The position numbers and the translations under genes are program-made. Below, piece by piece: positions 54,085-61,637 of a stretch of 64,000 nucleotides of DNA (position 1 is the stretch's first letter; each line of letters begins with the position of its first letter). This stretch comes from Chryseobacterium sp. FH1 (GTDB lineage: Bacteria > Bacteroidota > Bacteroidia > Flavobacteriales > Weeksellaceae), in assembly GCF_000735135.1 (NCBI RefSeq), contig NZ_JPLZ01000006.1:434001-498000 (forward strand), written 5' to 3'. The notes below the pieces were generated by a model. That model saw only the letters and a list, made by a program, of their open reading frames with translations, was not told the DNA's origin and did not search any database.

Positions 54085-54999
54085 TTATTCAATTCCGTAT
54101 TTCTTTTTTACTTCTTCTTTCGTTTTGTCATCGGCCGGCTTGAACCCAAATCCGTCGCCCTGACTCCCAAAAATCTGATAACCGTGTTTCAATCCATAAA
54201 ACCTGTCGATAAGCATTTTTAAAGGAACTACTTCTAATTCTTTGTCAAGAACAGCTTTTTTAATGACAGGTAAATATTTTTCCATCATTTCCACATTGGA
54301 ATGCTGAATAACAGCCCACATAACGCTTTCAAATTTCTTACCTACCAAGCTTCTTCCTATGTATGTTTTATGTGTCTTATATAATGAATCAATAATTGCC
54401 TGGTTTTTTTTATCCAAAACTTGTTGGCTGTCTGATAATCCATTTTTCCTGTCGGAACTTCGGTATTTCTGGTCATTGATTCCAATATTATATATTTTTT
54501 CAACTAAGTAAAAATTCAGATGATTAGACCTAGAATATTCCGAAATATCTAATTCTTTTTCAACTTCAGTATTGGACTGGCATTTAGCTATTTGCTGGTT
54601 GTAATTCTCTCGTATAATATCATAGTTCGGACTATTTTTAAAAGAACTTTCAAAAGCTAAAATATATTCGCAACTCCCTTTTGCATTGACAAATTTTTTA
54701 AATGCAACATTAATATTTTCATTTGTTTCATTCAGCTTAAGAAACGCCATTAAGATGTTGAAATAATCTGCCAAATTGAAATTTTCGGGTTTATTTTTTA
54801 CCGAATCCCGTGTCTCTTTTAAAATCATAATGCCATAGTTATAATCCTTATCCGAGACAAATGGAATTTTATTTGGATTATAATTTAGTATTTGATTTTC
54901 AAAATTATCTACTGTGAACTTATTAGAAAGTGCTTGAGAATAGATATCCATAAACCCAAATAGAAATATTGTAAGTAGTATCAATTTTTTTATTTCCAT
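54085..54999 (-). CDS. Hypothetical secreted protein
   Basis: The ATG at 54999 gives 304 residues with a signal peptide (LILLTIFLFGFMDIYSQ). The rest is mostly helical, with a clear acidic and Asn-rich character, ending TKEEVKKKYGIE. The segment DYNYGIMILKETRDSVKN and later VEMMEKYLPVIKKAV suggest a helical-repeat or DUF6624-like protein, as QQVLDKKNQAIIDSLY ... YIGRSLVGKKF and AVIQHSN resemble that family. Tentative. Confidence 0.55.
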   Translation of the reverse strand: MEIKKLILLTIFLFGFMDIYSQALSNKFTVDNFENQILNYNPNKIPFVSDKDYNYGIMILKETRDSVKNKPENFNLADYFNILMAFLKLNETNENINVAFKKFVNAKGSCEYILAFESSFKNSPNYDIIRENYNQQIAKCQSNTEVEKELDISEYSRSNHLNFYLVEKIYNIGINDQKYRSSDRKNGLSDSQQVLDKKNQAIIDSLYKTHKTYIGRSLVGKKFESVMWAVIQHSNVEMMEKYLPVIKKAVLDKELEVVPLKMLIDRFYGLKHGYQIFGSQGDGFGFKPADDKTKEEVKKKYGIE

Positions 55000-55076
55000 C
55001 TTTAAATATTGTTTTACTTTTTTTCTTAACAATGCTTACAACTTAAAAATATATGTATTCTTCCAATTACTCATTC

Positions 55077-55442
55077 TTATTCCCAGATTTCCCACTCGCC
55101 ATTCTGAAAATCATATTTTGCATATTCTCCCGAATCTGTAAATTCAGAAGCAGTCATTCCCACTTCAAAAATCGAGTCTTCAGTCCAACTTGCCCTGAAA
55201 AACAAGGCTTCTTTTGTTAATAATGCAGTCCCTTTATCCTCATCATCGTGGCTGAACTGTAAGCCATAATCATTCTCTTCTGATAGTTGATAACCGTAGC
55301 TAATCAATCTCTCTTTTAGTTCTTGAAATTGTTGTTCTGTGAATGCAACTAAATTTTCTTCGTTTTCGAAAAAGCTTTCATCATCTGTGCTTTCTTCTTT
55401 TTCTCTGGTTTCGATTCTATAAAGTGAAATGTCGTAACTCAT
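55077..55442 (-). CDS. Small acidic hypothetical protein of the SPFH operon
   Basis: A 121-residue, very acidic soluble protein (MSYDISLYRIETREKEES ... EYAKYDFQNGEWEIWE). It resembles small immunity-type proteins in size and charge but I recognise no family. It is the last gene of a tight minus-strand operon headed by the SPFH gene at 58560, 11 bp after its neighbour. Confidence 0.55.
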   Translation of the reverse strand: MSYDISLYRIETREKEESTDDESFFENEENLVAFTEQQFQELKERLISYGYQLSEENDYGLQFSHDDEDKGTALLTKEALFFRASWTEDSIFEVGMTASEFTDSGEYAKYDFQNGEWEIWE

Positions 55443-55453
55443 TTTTTAAAATA

Positions 55454-56098
55454 TCATAAGACTTGTTTTGGGGATTTGATTGATTTATCAGTATTGATCT
55501 TATCGTTATTTAATAATTCATCTAAAAAGTCATCCATCTCGTTTCTTTCGTCATTCAAAAACTTGCTGTCATTATTAGGAAAATCCTCTGTCCAAATAAT
55601 TTTTTCAGCTTTTATGTCCGGATTAAGTAATTCAGAGATTAATTCTACTACATAGCTAACTTTATTTTCACTGCTATAATCGTAATTATCATGGTCAAAA
55701 AGCTGTTTAACGGTTACTCGATAAAAACCATTTGGGATTTTGATATTTAAATCATCATTAGTTTTGTCAGGTAATTTGGTGTTTTTAAATTGAAGGGAAG
55801 AAGTCAGGTCTGTCCAATTGACCAGATAAAGATTTTCATCCGTCACTTCAATACTTTGTTCGAACTGCCGAAAAGCAGTCATATCCGTTTCCTGATTTAT
55901 GAAGAATTCTAATATCCATTCGTCATCCCACGCAGTTTGAAAAACAATTAGATTATCTTTATTTGTTTCCAGTAAAAATTCGTTGACTTGTTTCCAGGTC
56001 CAACTTGTCTGGTTTTTTAATATTTCATTGTATGCTTTCGTATTTGAAATCGCAATGATTGAACCGTCTGCAATGATTTTTAATTTTTGTGTACTCAT
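55454..56098 (-). CDS. Hypothetical acidic protein of the SPFH operon
   Basis: The ATG at 56098 gives 214 residues; a longer frame overlapping the upstream gene is a shadow. It is acidic and soluble, beginning MSTQKLKIIADGSIIAISN, with WTWKQVNEFL and IPNGFYRVTVKQLFDHD as regular stretches. Family unknown. It is 7 bp from the zinc-ribbon gene and so is part of the operon. Confidence 0.55.
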   Translation of the reverse strand: MSTQKLKIIADGSIIAISNTKAYNEILKNQTSWTWKQVNEFLLETNKDNLIVFQTAWDDEWILEFFINQETDMTAFRQFEQSIEVTDENLYLVNWTDLTSSLQFKNTKLPDKTNDDLNIKIPNGFYRVTVKQLFDHDNYDYSSENKVSYVVELISELLNPDIKAEKIIWTEDFPNNDSKFLNDERNEMDDFLDELLNNDKINTDKSIKSPKQVL

Positions 56099-56105
56099 AG
56101 CTATT

Positions 56106-57293
56106 TTACTCCATACGTTTAAGCAAATAATCACTAATGACTTTTCCTTCCGGTGAGATAACCAAGACTCCTGAGATGTAATCGTGATCCGCCCCAGAAG
56201 AATAGTGAACTGCAAAGCCTTCGTTGCACTTCGACGCACTTTTGTAATTAAAAGTTACAGCAGGCTGAGACCAGATAATTGCGCCAGTTTCCACATTAAG
56301 GCTTTGCAACATAACAGGTCCATCCGTGTTTGCAGTGGCGCAGGTTGCGATAATTAAATTTTTATCATCCTGATACAGAAGCTGTGGTCTGAAAAACTTG
56401 CGATCAGGTAGCAGGTTTACACCAGTTGGTTTTAAAGTGTTTTTGTCAAGTGTCATTTTCATCAGGTTATCAGATAAAAACATGTCAAACTTGAGCCAGG
56501 TTTTGGGATATGTGCTGTAGATTGCTTTTTCTACTTCGTCGCGTTCCTTGGTAAGTAGATCTACTTTAGGTACATAATAATATTCCTGACCATCGTTTGT
56601 CATCAGATCAAAATAGTTATCATTGAGACTTATTTTAGCAATTCCAGAACTCATTTCGGGATGTTTGCTGAAAATAGATTTAGTGACATCTACAAGTTTA
56701 TTATTTTTACGGTCAATTGTAAATAACTTTTCTCCAGGATAGGTCATATATATGGTCCCATCCTGATAAACTTCAAATGTGCTAAAATAATTATCAAGTC
56801 GCCTGATGCGTTCAAAGATCACATCATCTTTAAATTGCTTTTTAGTCATCGGATCGATAAAGACCGCGTGTGTATTCACATAATCTATACTATTATCTTT
56901 TCCAATGATATTTTCACGTCCCAGTCTTAAAAATACAGCTTTCCCTGTGTTGACATTTTGGTATACGATGTCGCTTCCGTAATAATCATATTTTTCTTTT
57001 GCAGATTCAGTTGACACAGCTTCTTTCGAATTTCGATTAAAATTTTTTACAACTAAAAAGAGTACAAATAATAACAATATTGTAGTTATTACAATAGTAA
57101 CTGTGTTTCTTTTTGCTGTTGTGGACTGTTGTGCACCTTGATAAGGCGTATGATTGATATTGATGTTGATGTCATCGTTATCAAGAAAATATTCGGTATC
57201 GCAATTAAGACAGCGGAAATGATCCGTTTTGATTTCCGTTTTTTTAATACTGCCGCAATTTGGGCATTTGATTGCCTTAATATTCTTAGCCAT
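56106..57293 (-). CDS. Zinc-ribbon membrane protein with propeller-like C-terminus
   Basis: The ATG at 57293 gives 395 residues. An N-terminal zinc ribbon (CPNCG ... CLNCDTEYF, residues about 8-33) is followed by a membrane helix (about 64-84, TIVITTILLLFVLFLVV). The remaining 300 residues have repeated strand patterns with SLNVETGAIIWSQP and VDVTKSIFSKHP, suggesting a PQQ-like propeller in the periplasm. Zinc-ribbon membrane proteins next to SPFH proteins recall YdjG/YdjI of Bacillus. It lies 14 bp after the small membrane protein gene. Confidence 0.65.
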   Translation of the reverse strand: MAKNIKAIKCPNCGSIKKTEIKTDHFRCLNCDTEYFLDNDDINININHTPYQGAQQSTTAKRNTVTIVITTILLLFVLFLVVKNFNRNSKEAVSTESAKEKYDYYGSDIVYQNVNTGKAVFLRLGRENIIGKDNSIDYVNTHAVFIDPMTKKQFKDDVIFERIRRLDNYFSTFEVYQDGTIYMTYPGEKLFTIDRKNNKLVDVTKSIFSKHPEMSSGIAKISLNDNYFDLMTNDGQEYYYVPKVDLLTKERDEVEKAIYSTYPKTWLKFDMFLSDNLMKMTLDKNTLKPTGVNLLPDRKFFRPQLLYQDDKNLIIATCATANTDGPVMLQSLNVETGAIIWSQPAVTFNYKSASKCNEGFAVHYSSGADHDYISGVLVISPEGKVISDYLLKRME

Positions 57294-57307
57294 ATTCAAT
57301 TCTGATA

Positions 57308-57547
57308 TTATAATTTGGGATGTGCTCTGTTGCCTTTGGTTTTATCATAGTCTTGATTGTTATCTTTTAAAAGAAAACCATAGACGATAATCAGCAAGAG
57401 ATTTGCTAACCCAAGTAAGAGCAATGTAATACTGCTTTTTATAAGATTTTTAAGACTGATGATCTCAATATTCCAGATGCGTAATATAATGATACCAATT
57501 AATGCCATACTTAGAAGTATGATAGCAATTCCAATAATTTTTTTCAT
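57308..57547 (-). CDS. Small two-helix membrane protein
   Basis: A 79-residue protein made of two membrane helices (about 3-24 and 38-61) and a charged tail (NNQDYDKTKGNRAHPKL). It sits between the SPFH and zinc-ribbon genes, 11 and 14 bp apart, so it likely belongs to the same complex. No family recognised. Confidence 0.6.
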   Translation of the reverse strand: MKKIIGIAIILLSMALIGIIILRIWNIEIISLKNLIKSSITLLLLGLANLLLIIVYGFLLKDNNQDYDKTKGNRAHPKL

Positions 57548-57558
57548 CTTTCCAAAAT

Positions 57559-58560
57559 TTAAAATTTATCCAGCCATTCTTTCTTTTTGATGTCGAATTC
57601 TTCCTGCGTAATAATATCCTCTTGCAGTAGTAGCTTCAATTGCTGTAATTTTGTTACAATGTCAGGCGCATCAGCATCTAACTGATCTTCTTTGGCAACA
57701 TCAAACGTTTTGCCCAACTCCATACCAACACCTAATTGCAGACCTGCGCCTGCAAGGCCACCCTCGTTACGAGCAGCGTCACGAAGTGCTTTGAGTTTTT
57801 CCATATCGATGTAGGATAATCCACCTTCTCCCGCGGCCATAGATTCTGCCGTGATATCTGCTATCTTGCCGATCCGTTCAGTTGTGGCAGCATCGAACAT
57901 TGTTCCGTTGAGTTTAAAGTCGGTCAGTAGAAATCCAAGTTCTTTGATCTCTACCTGCAACTGTTCTTCAATGTCCTGAGATAGGGAGGGTAGCTTTGCG
58001 TCAATATGCTGATAGGAAATTGCACCTGTTGCAAGAACCGAAGAAAGACTTTGTGGAAATCTTCCTTGCAGGAGCTCTCGTGCTTCTGCCACCAAGTATT
58101 GATCTCGAGATCCCACAACATTGGTAAAGAGATACAGAGGATCACTGATCTTAAAAGAAAAGGTACCATTAGCACCCAGTTCTATCGGAATCTTATATAC
58201 GGGATCAATATATTTGATAGCCTGTGAAGTGCCCCAACCTTGGTTAACAACTTCAGAAGTACGGTAGAAATAGATCTTTAATTTGTGCTCGCTTTCAAAA
58301 TAGGTGCGAAGTTTTAGCAAAGTTGTGATAAAAGGATGATTATCACTTTCCAGATCAAAAATACCTTCTTCAGACAGATGGTCTGTAACTTTGCCCTCAT
58401 AGACCAAGATCACGCCCTGTCCAGGTGCTACTATAAGTTTGGATGCGTTCTTGATCTCATCATCTTCAGATGGGAATTTGTGAATCAAAACATCTGGTTG
58501 CTGGTCTTTCCACTCAATGACCTGTGAAAGTTGGCTTCTGAAAAAATCTCCTAAACCCAT
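57559..58560 (-). CDS. SPFH-domain protein with C-terminal SHOCT, YdjI type
   Basis: A 333-residue protein of the YdjI-like SPFH (stomatin/prohibitin/flotillin/HflK) type. Signs are MGLGDFFRSQLSQVIEW, LIVAPGQGVILVYEGKV, the SPFH core to about residue 220, and a Gly-rich AGEGGLSYIDMEKLKALRDAA stretch. The last 30 residues (LQQLKLLLQEDIITQEEFDIKKK) form a SHOCT oligomerisation motif. In Bacillus, YdjI works with a zinc-ribbon protein to place PspA at stressed membranes. It heads the operon 58560-55077 here. No PspA gene is in the window. Confidence 0.82.
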   Translation of the reverse strand: MGLGDFFRSQLSQVIEWKDQQPDVLIHKFPSEDDEIKNASKLIVAPGQGVILVYEGKVTDHLSEEGIFDLESDNHPFITTLLKLRTYFESEHKLKIYFYRTSEVVNQGWGTSQAIKYIDPVYKIPIELGANGTFSFKISDPLYLFTNVVGSRDQYLVAEARELLQGRFPQSLSSVLATGAISYQHIDAKLPSLSQDIEEQLQVEIKELGFLLTDFKLNGTMFDAATTERIGKIADITAESMAAGEGGLSYIDMEKLKALRDAARNEGGLAGAGLQLGVGMELGKTFDVAKEDQLDADAPDIVTKLQQLKLLLQEDIITQEEFDIKKKEWLDKF

Positions 58561-58647
58561 ATAAATATTATTTATTAATAATTAATCAAAAAGTATGCAG
58601 TACAGCATTTTACCTGATAACTTTATGTTTTACGTAATTGTAAAATG

Positions 58648-59226
58648 CTAGTAAGTTGCAGGTTTTATTTCAGAAAATTCAGTTGCAACAAAAAAGTTGC
58701 TAAATTCGTTACCGGAAGTGATATCTTTAAAATCAACTGCTAGAATTTTCCCGCTAAATACAACATCCGTATTTTCTTCTATGCGACTCAATTTTTCATA
58801 TAATTTTCCATTTTTAGGTATCGGCTGAACTTCGACGAAAGAAAAAGAATCCTGATAGTTACTGCCGTAATTGTTTGTAATGATTATTCTCATAACAACC
58901 GTGTCTTTTGAATAAGCATCGACTTCATCCAAATCAAGCAATGTTATCTTTCCTTTCCAATTTTGGCAAATTTTAATTGAATCTACTTTGTTTTCATATT
59001 CAAGCTTCATCTCCTCAAGCCTTTTGACATTGTTACTATCCTTTCTTGCCTCGGCATTGAATTTTTTTGTAAAGTTTATTAGTTTTGACTGTAGCTCAGA
59101 ATTATCTTTTTCTAAAATCGATTCACTTTTCATTTTTCTCTCACACGATGTACTTATCAGTATAAAAATGAGAAGTATTAAAAATGATTTACTATTTTTC
59201 ACAATGAACGAGGTAATATGATACAT
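58648..59226 (-). CDS. Hypothetical lipoprotein, paralogue of the gene at 60130
   Basis: The ATG at 59226 gives 192 residues with a lipoprotein signal (FILISTSCERKMK). The mature protein has a helical start (LQSKLINFTKKFNAEARKD) and the conserved core NWKGKITLLDLDEVDAYSKD and VVMRIIITNNYG. It shares most of its length with the product at 60130-60681, so it arose by duplication. Function unknown. Confidence 0.65.
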   Translation of the reverse strand: MYHITSFIVKNSKSFLILLIFILISTSCERKMKSESILEKDNSELQSKLINFTKKFNAEARKDSNNVKRLEEMKLEYENKVDSIKICQNWKGKITLLDLDEVDAYSKDTVVMRIIITNNYGSNYQDSFSFVEVQPIPKNGKLYEKLSRIEENTDVVFSGKILAVDFKDITSGNEFSNFFVATEFSEIKPATY

Positions 59227-59488
59227 ATGTAATAATTCAATTTTCAAAATGATACAAAAGGGTAGAAGAACAATATTTCCACGATGATGTTTAAAGTATT
59301 TGACGTAAAAATATGGAAGGGAATCTTAGAAAACTTGTAAAAATGGAATATGGTAATTTCAGCAGTACATATCGAAAGAAAAATGATGTAACTTAAAAAA
59401 TTTGAAAGTTGGCACTATGGTTGACCGTTGTTTAAAATGTACAATAATTGATATGTTTAATCCAATGATATTTATGCTTGAAAATTTT

Positions 59489-60070
59489 ATGAGAAAGCAA
59501 TTTCTATCAATAGTTTTTTTGTTGACGGGTAGTTTTGTGTTTTCGCAGAGCGGGACTTATGAATTGAAAAATAAAAATGGTTCTTACTGTTACATTTCAT
59601 TTCAGAAAGCCGGAGTTAACGTTACAGCGGAAATCTTTGCGTGGTGGAACACACAAAGTGGACAAACAGGTTCGTACTTTGGAAAATCACAATCAAAAGA
59701 TAATACCTATCTCTTAAAAAGTGATGAAAATGACCCTGACTGCAAGGTGAGTCTGTTGTTGGACAATGGTAAAATGCACGCAAATTTTGACAATTGTAAC
59801 GTTGATCACCTCCCACAGGATTTCAATGGTGATTATAGAAAAATCACAGATGCTACAGCCGGCGATTATATTGTTTCTGTACCAAAATCTTATTTTTACG
59901 AAAAGCCAGATAATGTAAATAAAAAGAAAATTTATCTGATAAAAGGTAATAAGGTAACTCTTAATATTGACAGCATAATACCGGGCAAGTGGATCAATGT
60001 GTATTATGTCGATCCCCAGGGTAAAGAGTATAGAGGATATATGGCATTGGCTAACCTAAAAAAGATCTAG
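59489..60070 (+). CDS. Hypothetical secreted protein with SH3-like C-terminus
   Basis: The ATG at 59489 gives 193 residues with a signal peptide (FLSIVFLLTGSFVFSQS). The N-terminal half (YELKNKNGSYCYISFQKAG ... FDNCNVDHLPQDFNGDY) is a small strand domain with paired Cys; the C-terminal half (DYIVSVPKSYFYEKPDNVNK ... KGNKVTLN ... WINVYYVDPQGKEYRGYM) is SH3-like. It interrupts the two paralogous lipoprotein genes in opposite orientation. Confidence 0.65.
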   Translation: MRKQFLSIVFLLTGSFVFSQSGTYELKNKNGSYCYISFQKAGVNVTAEIFAWWNTQSGQTGSYFGKSQSKDNTYLLKSDENDPDCKVSLLLDNGKMHANFDNCNVDHLPQDFNGDYRKITDATAGDYIVSVPKSYFYEKPDNVNKKKIYLIKGNKVTLNIDSIIPGKWINVYYVDPQGKEYRGYMALANLKKI

Positions 60071-60129
60071 TGATCTTGTCAAACAGAAATTTACAGTGCA
60101 ATTCTTCCATTACAAGCTATGTTTTACTC

Positions 60130-60681
60130 CTATTTTACAACATTAATATCCGAAAAATCTGTTTCAATATGGAAGTTGCTGAACTCGTAACCAGGGGACA
60201 TATCGTGCAAACCTGCACCCAGTAATCTACCGCTAAAAACGACTTCGCTATTTTCCTTAATACGGCTTAGTTTTTTATATAATGTTCCATTTTTAGGAAT
60301 AGCCTTTACTTGCATAAAGGAAAAATAATCTTGATAACCTTTGTCATAGATATTCTCCACGCCAATCCTCATCACAACCGTATCGCTTGAATAAGCATCC
60401 ACTTCATCGAGATCCAATAAAGTGATTTTTCCTTTCCAATTGTGGCAGAATCCGATGGAATCTACTATACTTTTATAATTGAGCTTAATTTCCTCAAGCT
60501 TTTTTAAATTACTGCTGTCTTTTTTTGCAAGCGCGTTAAATTTTTTGGTGTCACTCAAAAGTTTTGACTGTAGCAGAGAATTATCTTTTTCTACAATCGA
60601 TTCATTCTTGATCTTTCTCTCGCACGATGTCAACATCAGTATTGAAACAAAGATTGTAAGTATGGATATTTTATTTTTCAT
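60130..60681 (-). CDS. Hypothetical lipoprotein, paralogue of the gene at 58648
   Basis: The ATG at 60681 gives 183 residues with lipoprotein signal ILMLTSCERKIK. It is clearly related to the 58648 product: NWKGKITLLDLDEVDAYSSD, VVMRIGVENIY, PKNGTLYKKLSRIKENSEVV and a conserved F-S-N near the end. It lies 14 bp downstream of the SnoaL-like lipoprotein gene. Function unknown. Confidence 0.65.
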   Translation of the reverse strand: MKNKISILTIFVSILMLTSCERKIKNESIVEKDNSLLQSKLLSDTKKFNALAKKDSSNLKKLEEIKLNYKSIVDSIGFCHNWKGKITLLDLDEVDAYSSDTVVMRIGVENIYDKGYQDYFSFMQVKAIPKNGTLYKKLSRIKENSEVVFSGRLLGAGLHDMSPGYEFSNFHIETDFSDINVVK

Positions 60682-60695
60682 AATCAATAGCTATG

Positions 60696-61154
60696 TTATT
60701 GTGTTTGTTCTTCATCAAAATTATCATAGTAGGTAAAATCCTTTGTGATGATGCCATTTTCAATGGTTATAACTGAGCAGATTGGCAACTCAAATTTTGA
60801 ATTATCTGAAGCTGTTCCACTTGAGACAAATTCTACGATTATATGCTTTTTACCAGAGGGGTACATTTGAATCACTTTGTCGTGAAGGTCTGGGAAAACT
60901 TGATTAAGTTCTGAATATTTTTCAATGATCTGCTTTTTGGTCTGTTTAATAATTCCTTGTCCTAAGGAAGGATCTTTAAATTCCGCATTTTCAGCATACA
61001 TATCTGCCATTTTTGTCCATTCGTGTTTGTTGAAATGTTCAAAGTACTGTTTTACTAATTTTTCATTGTCTGATACTTGTACGGTCTTTTCTTCTGTGTT
61101 GTTACAGGCGATGAAAGCTAAAATAAGAATAGATAGTGTGAGTAGGTTTTTCAT
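60696..61154 (-). CDS. SnoaL/NTF2-like lipoprotein
   Basis: A 152-residue lipoprotein (signal ILAFIACNNTEEK, Cys17). The mature domain follows the SnoaL-like cone fold pattern: LVKQYFEHFNKHEWTKMADM, AENAEFKDPSLGQGI, a helix, then HIIVEFVSSGTASD and ITIENGIITKDFTYYD. Such domains bind small ligands or catalyse diverse reactions. Ligand unknown. It is 14 bp upstream of the paralogous lipoprotein gene. Confidence 0.72.
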   Translation of the reverse strand: MKNLLTLSILILAFIACNNTEEKTVQVSDNEKLVKQYFEHFNKHEWTKMADMYAENAEFKDPSLGQGIIKQTKKQIIEKYSELNQVFPDLHDKVIQMYPSGKKHIIVEFVSSGTASDNSKFELPICSVITIENGIITKDFTYYDNFDEEQTQ

Positions 61155-61573
61155 AATTTTCTGTTGTGATTGATGATGATATTTTTTTATTAATTAAAAA
61201 AGGGCATAATCAAACATAGTATAAGCCTCTTTATATTTTTTATGTTTAGATAAATTTAAAACAGCGACACAATGGAAAGACGAGTTGTTCCATTCGTTGA
61301 AGTAGTAGTAATGAATGCGGCGTATGGTTCATAAACACTATGGAAATAGTGTCATTAACCGATAATGCAAACACAGTAGATGTTATTCCAGGAGCTGTAG
61401 TACCAGATCAGAATATGATTTACTAATTCATATAGGTTTTTAGCAATGAAATACAGAGCTCTTTTTTCGATTTTGAGAAAGACTTTTCATATTTTGAAGA
61501 TACAGAGAACTAAAAAAAAGCATTTGTTATCAAGTAATCAAATGTAATTTAAATCAATCCATTAAGGTTAAAT
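61155..61573. other. Intergenic region with decayed coding traces
   Basis: About 420 bases without an intact gene. Two short plus-strand runs look coding-like: one near 61280 reading VVPFVEVVVMNAAYGS, and one from the ATG at 61340 to 61426 reading NTVDVIPGAVVPDQN. They may be remnants of one gene; family unknown. Confidence 0.35.
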
Positions 61574-61624
61574 AAAAATAATATGAAAAGATGAATGATA
61601 ATTCCACCTTTTCATATTATTTTT
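61574..61624 (-). terminator. Terminator of the collagen-like gene
   Basis: Arms 61574-61590 and 61608-61624 pair over 17 bp, 14 bp past the minus-strand stop of the collagen-like gene, with T-rich sequence after it on that strand. The 17-base loop is long, which weakens the hairpin. Confidence 0.6.
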
Positions 61625-61637
61625 AAAACTAAAAAGA

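Noticed and set aside
55454-56239. Longer version of the gene starting at 56239
   Set aside because: The extra 47 residues overlap the zinc-ribbon gene's 3' end in another frame; the ATG at 56098 fits the 7-bp operon spacing.
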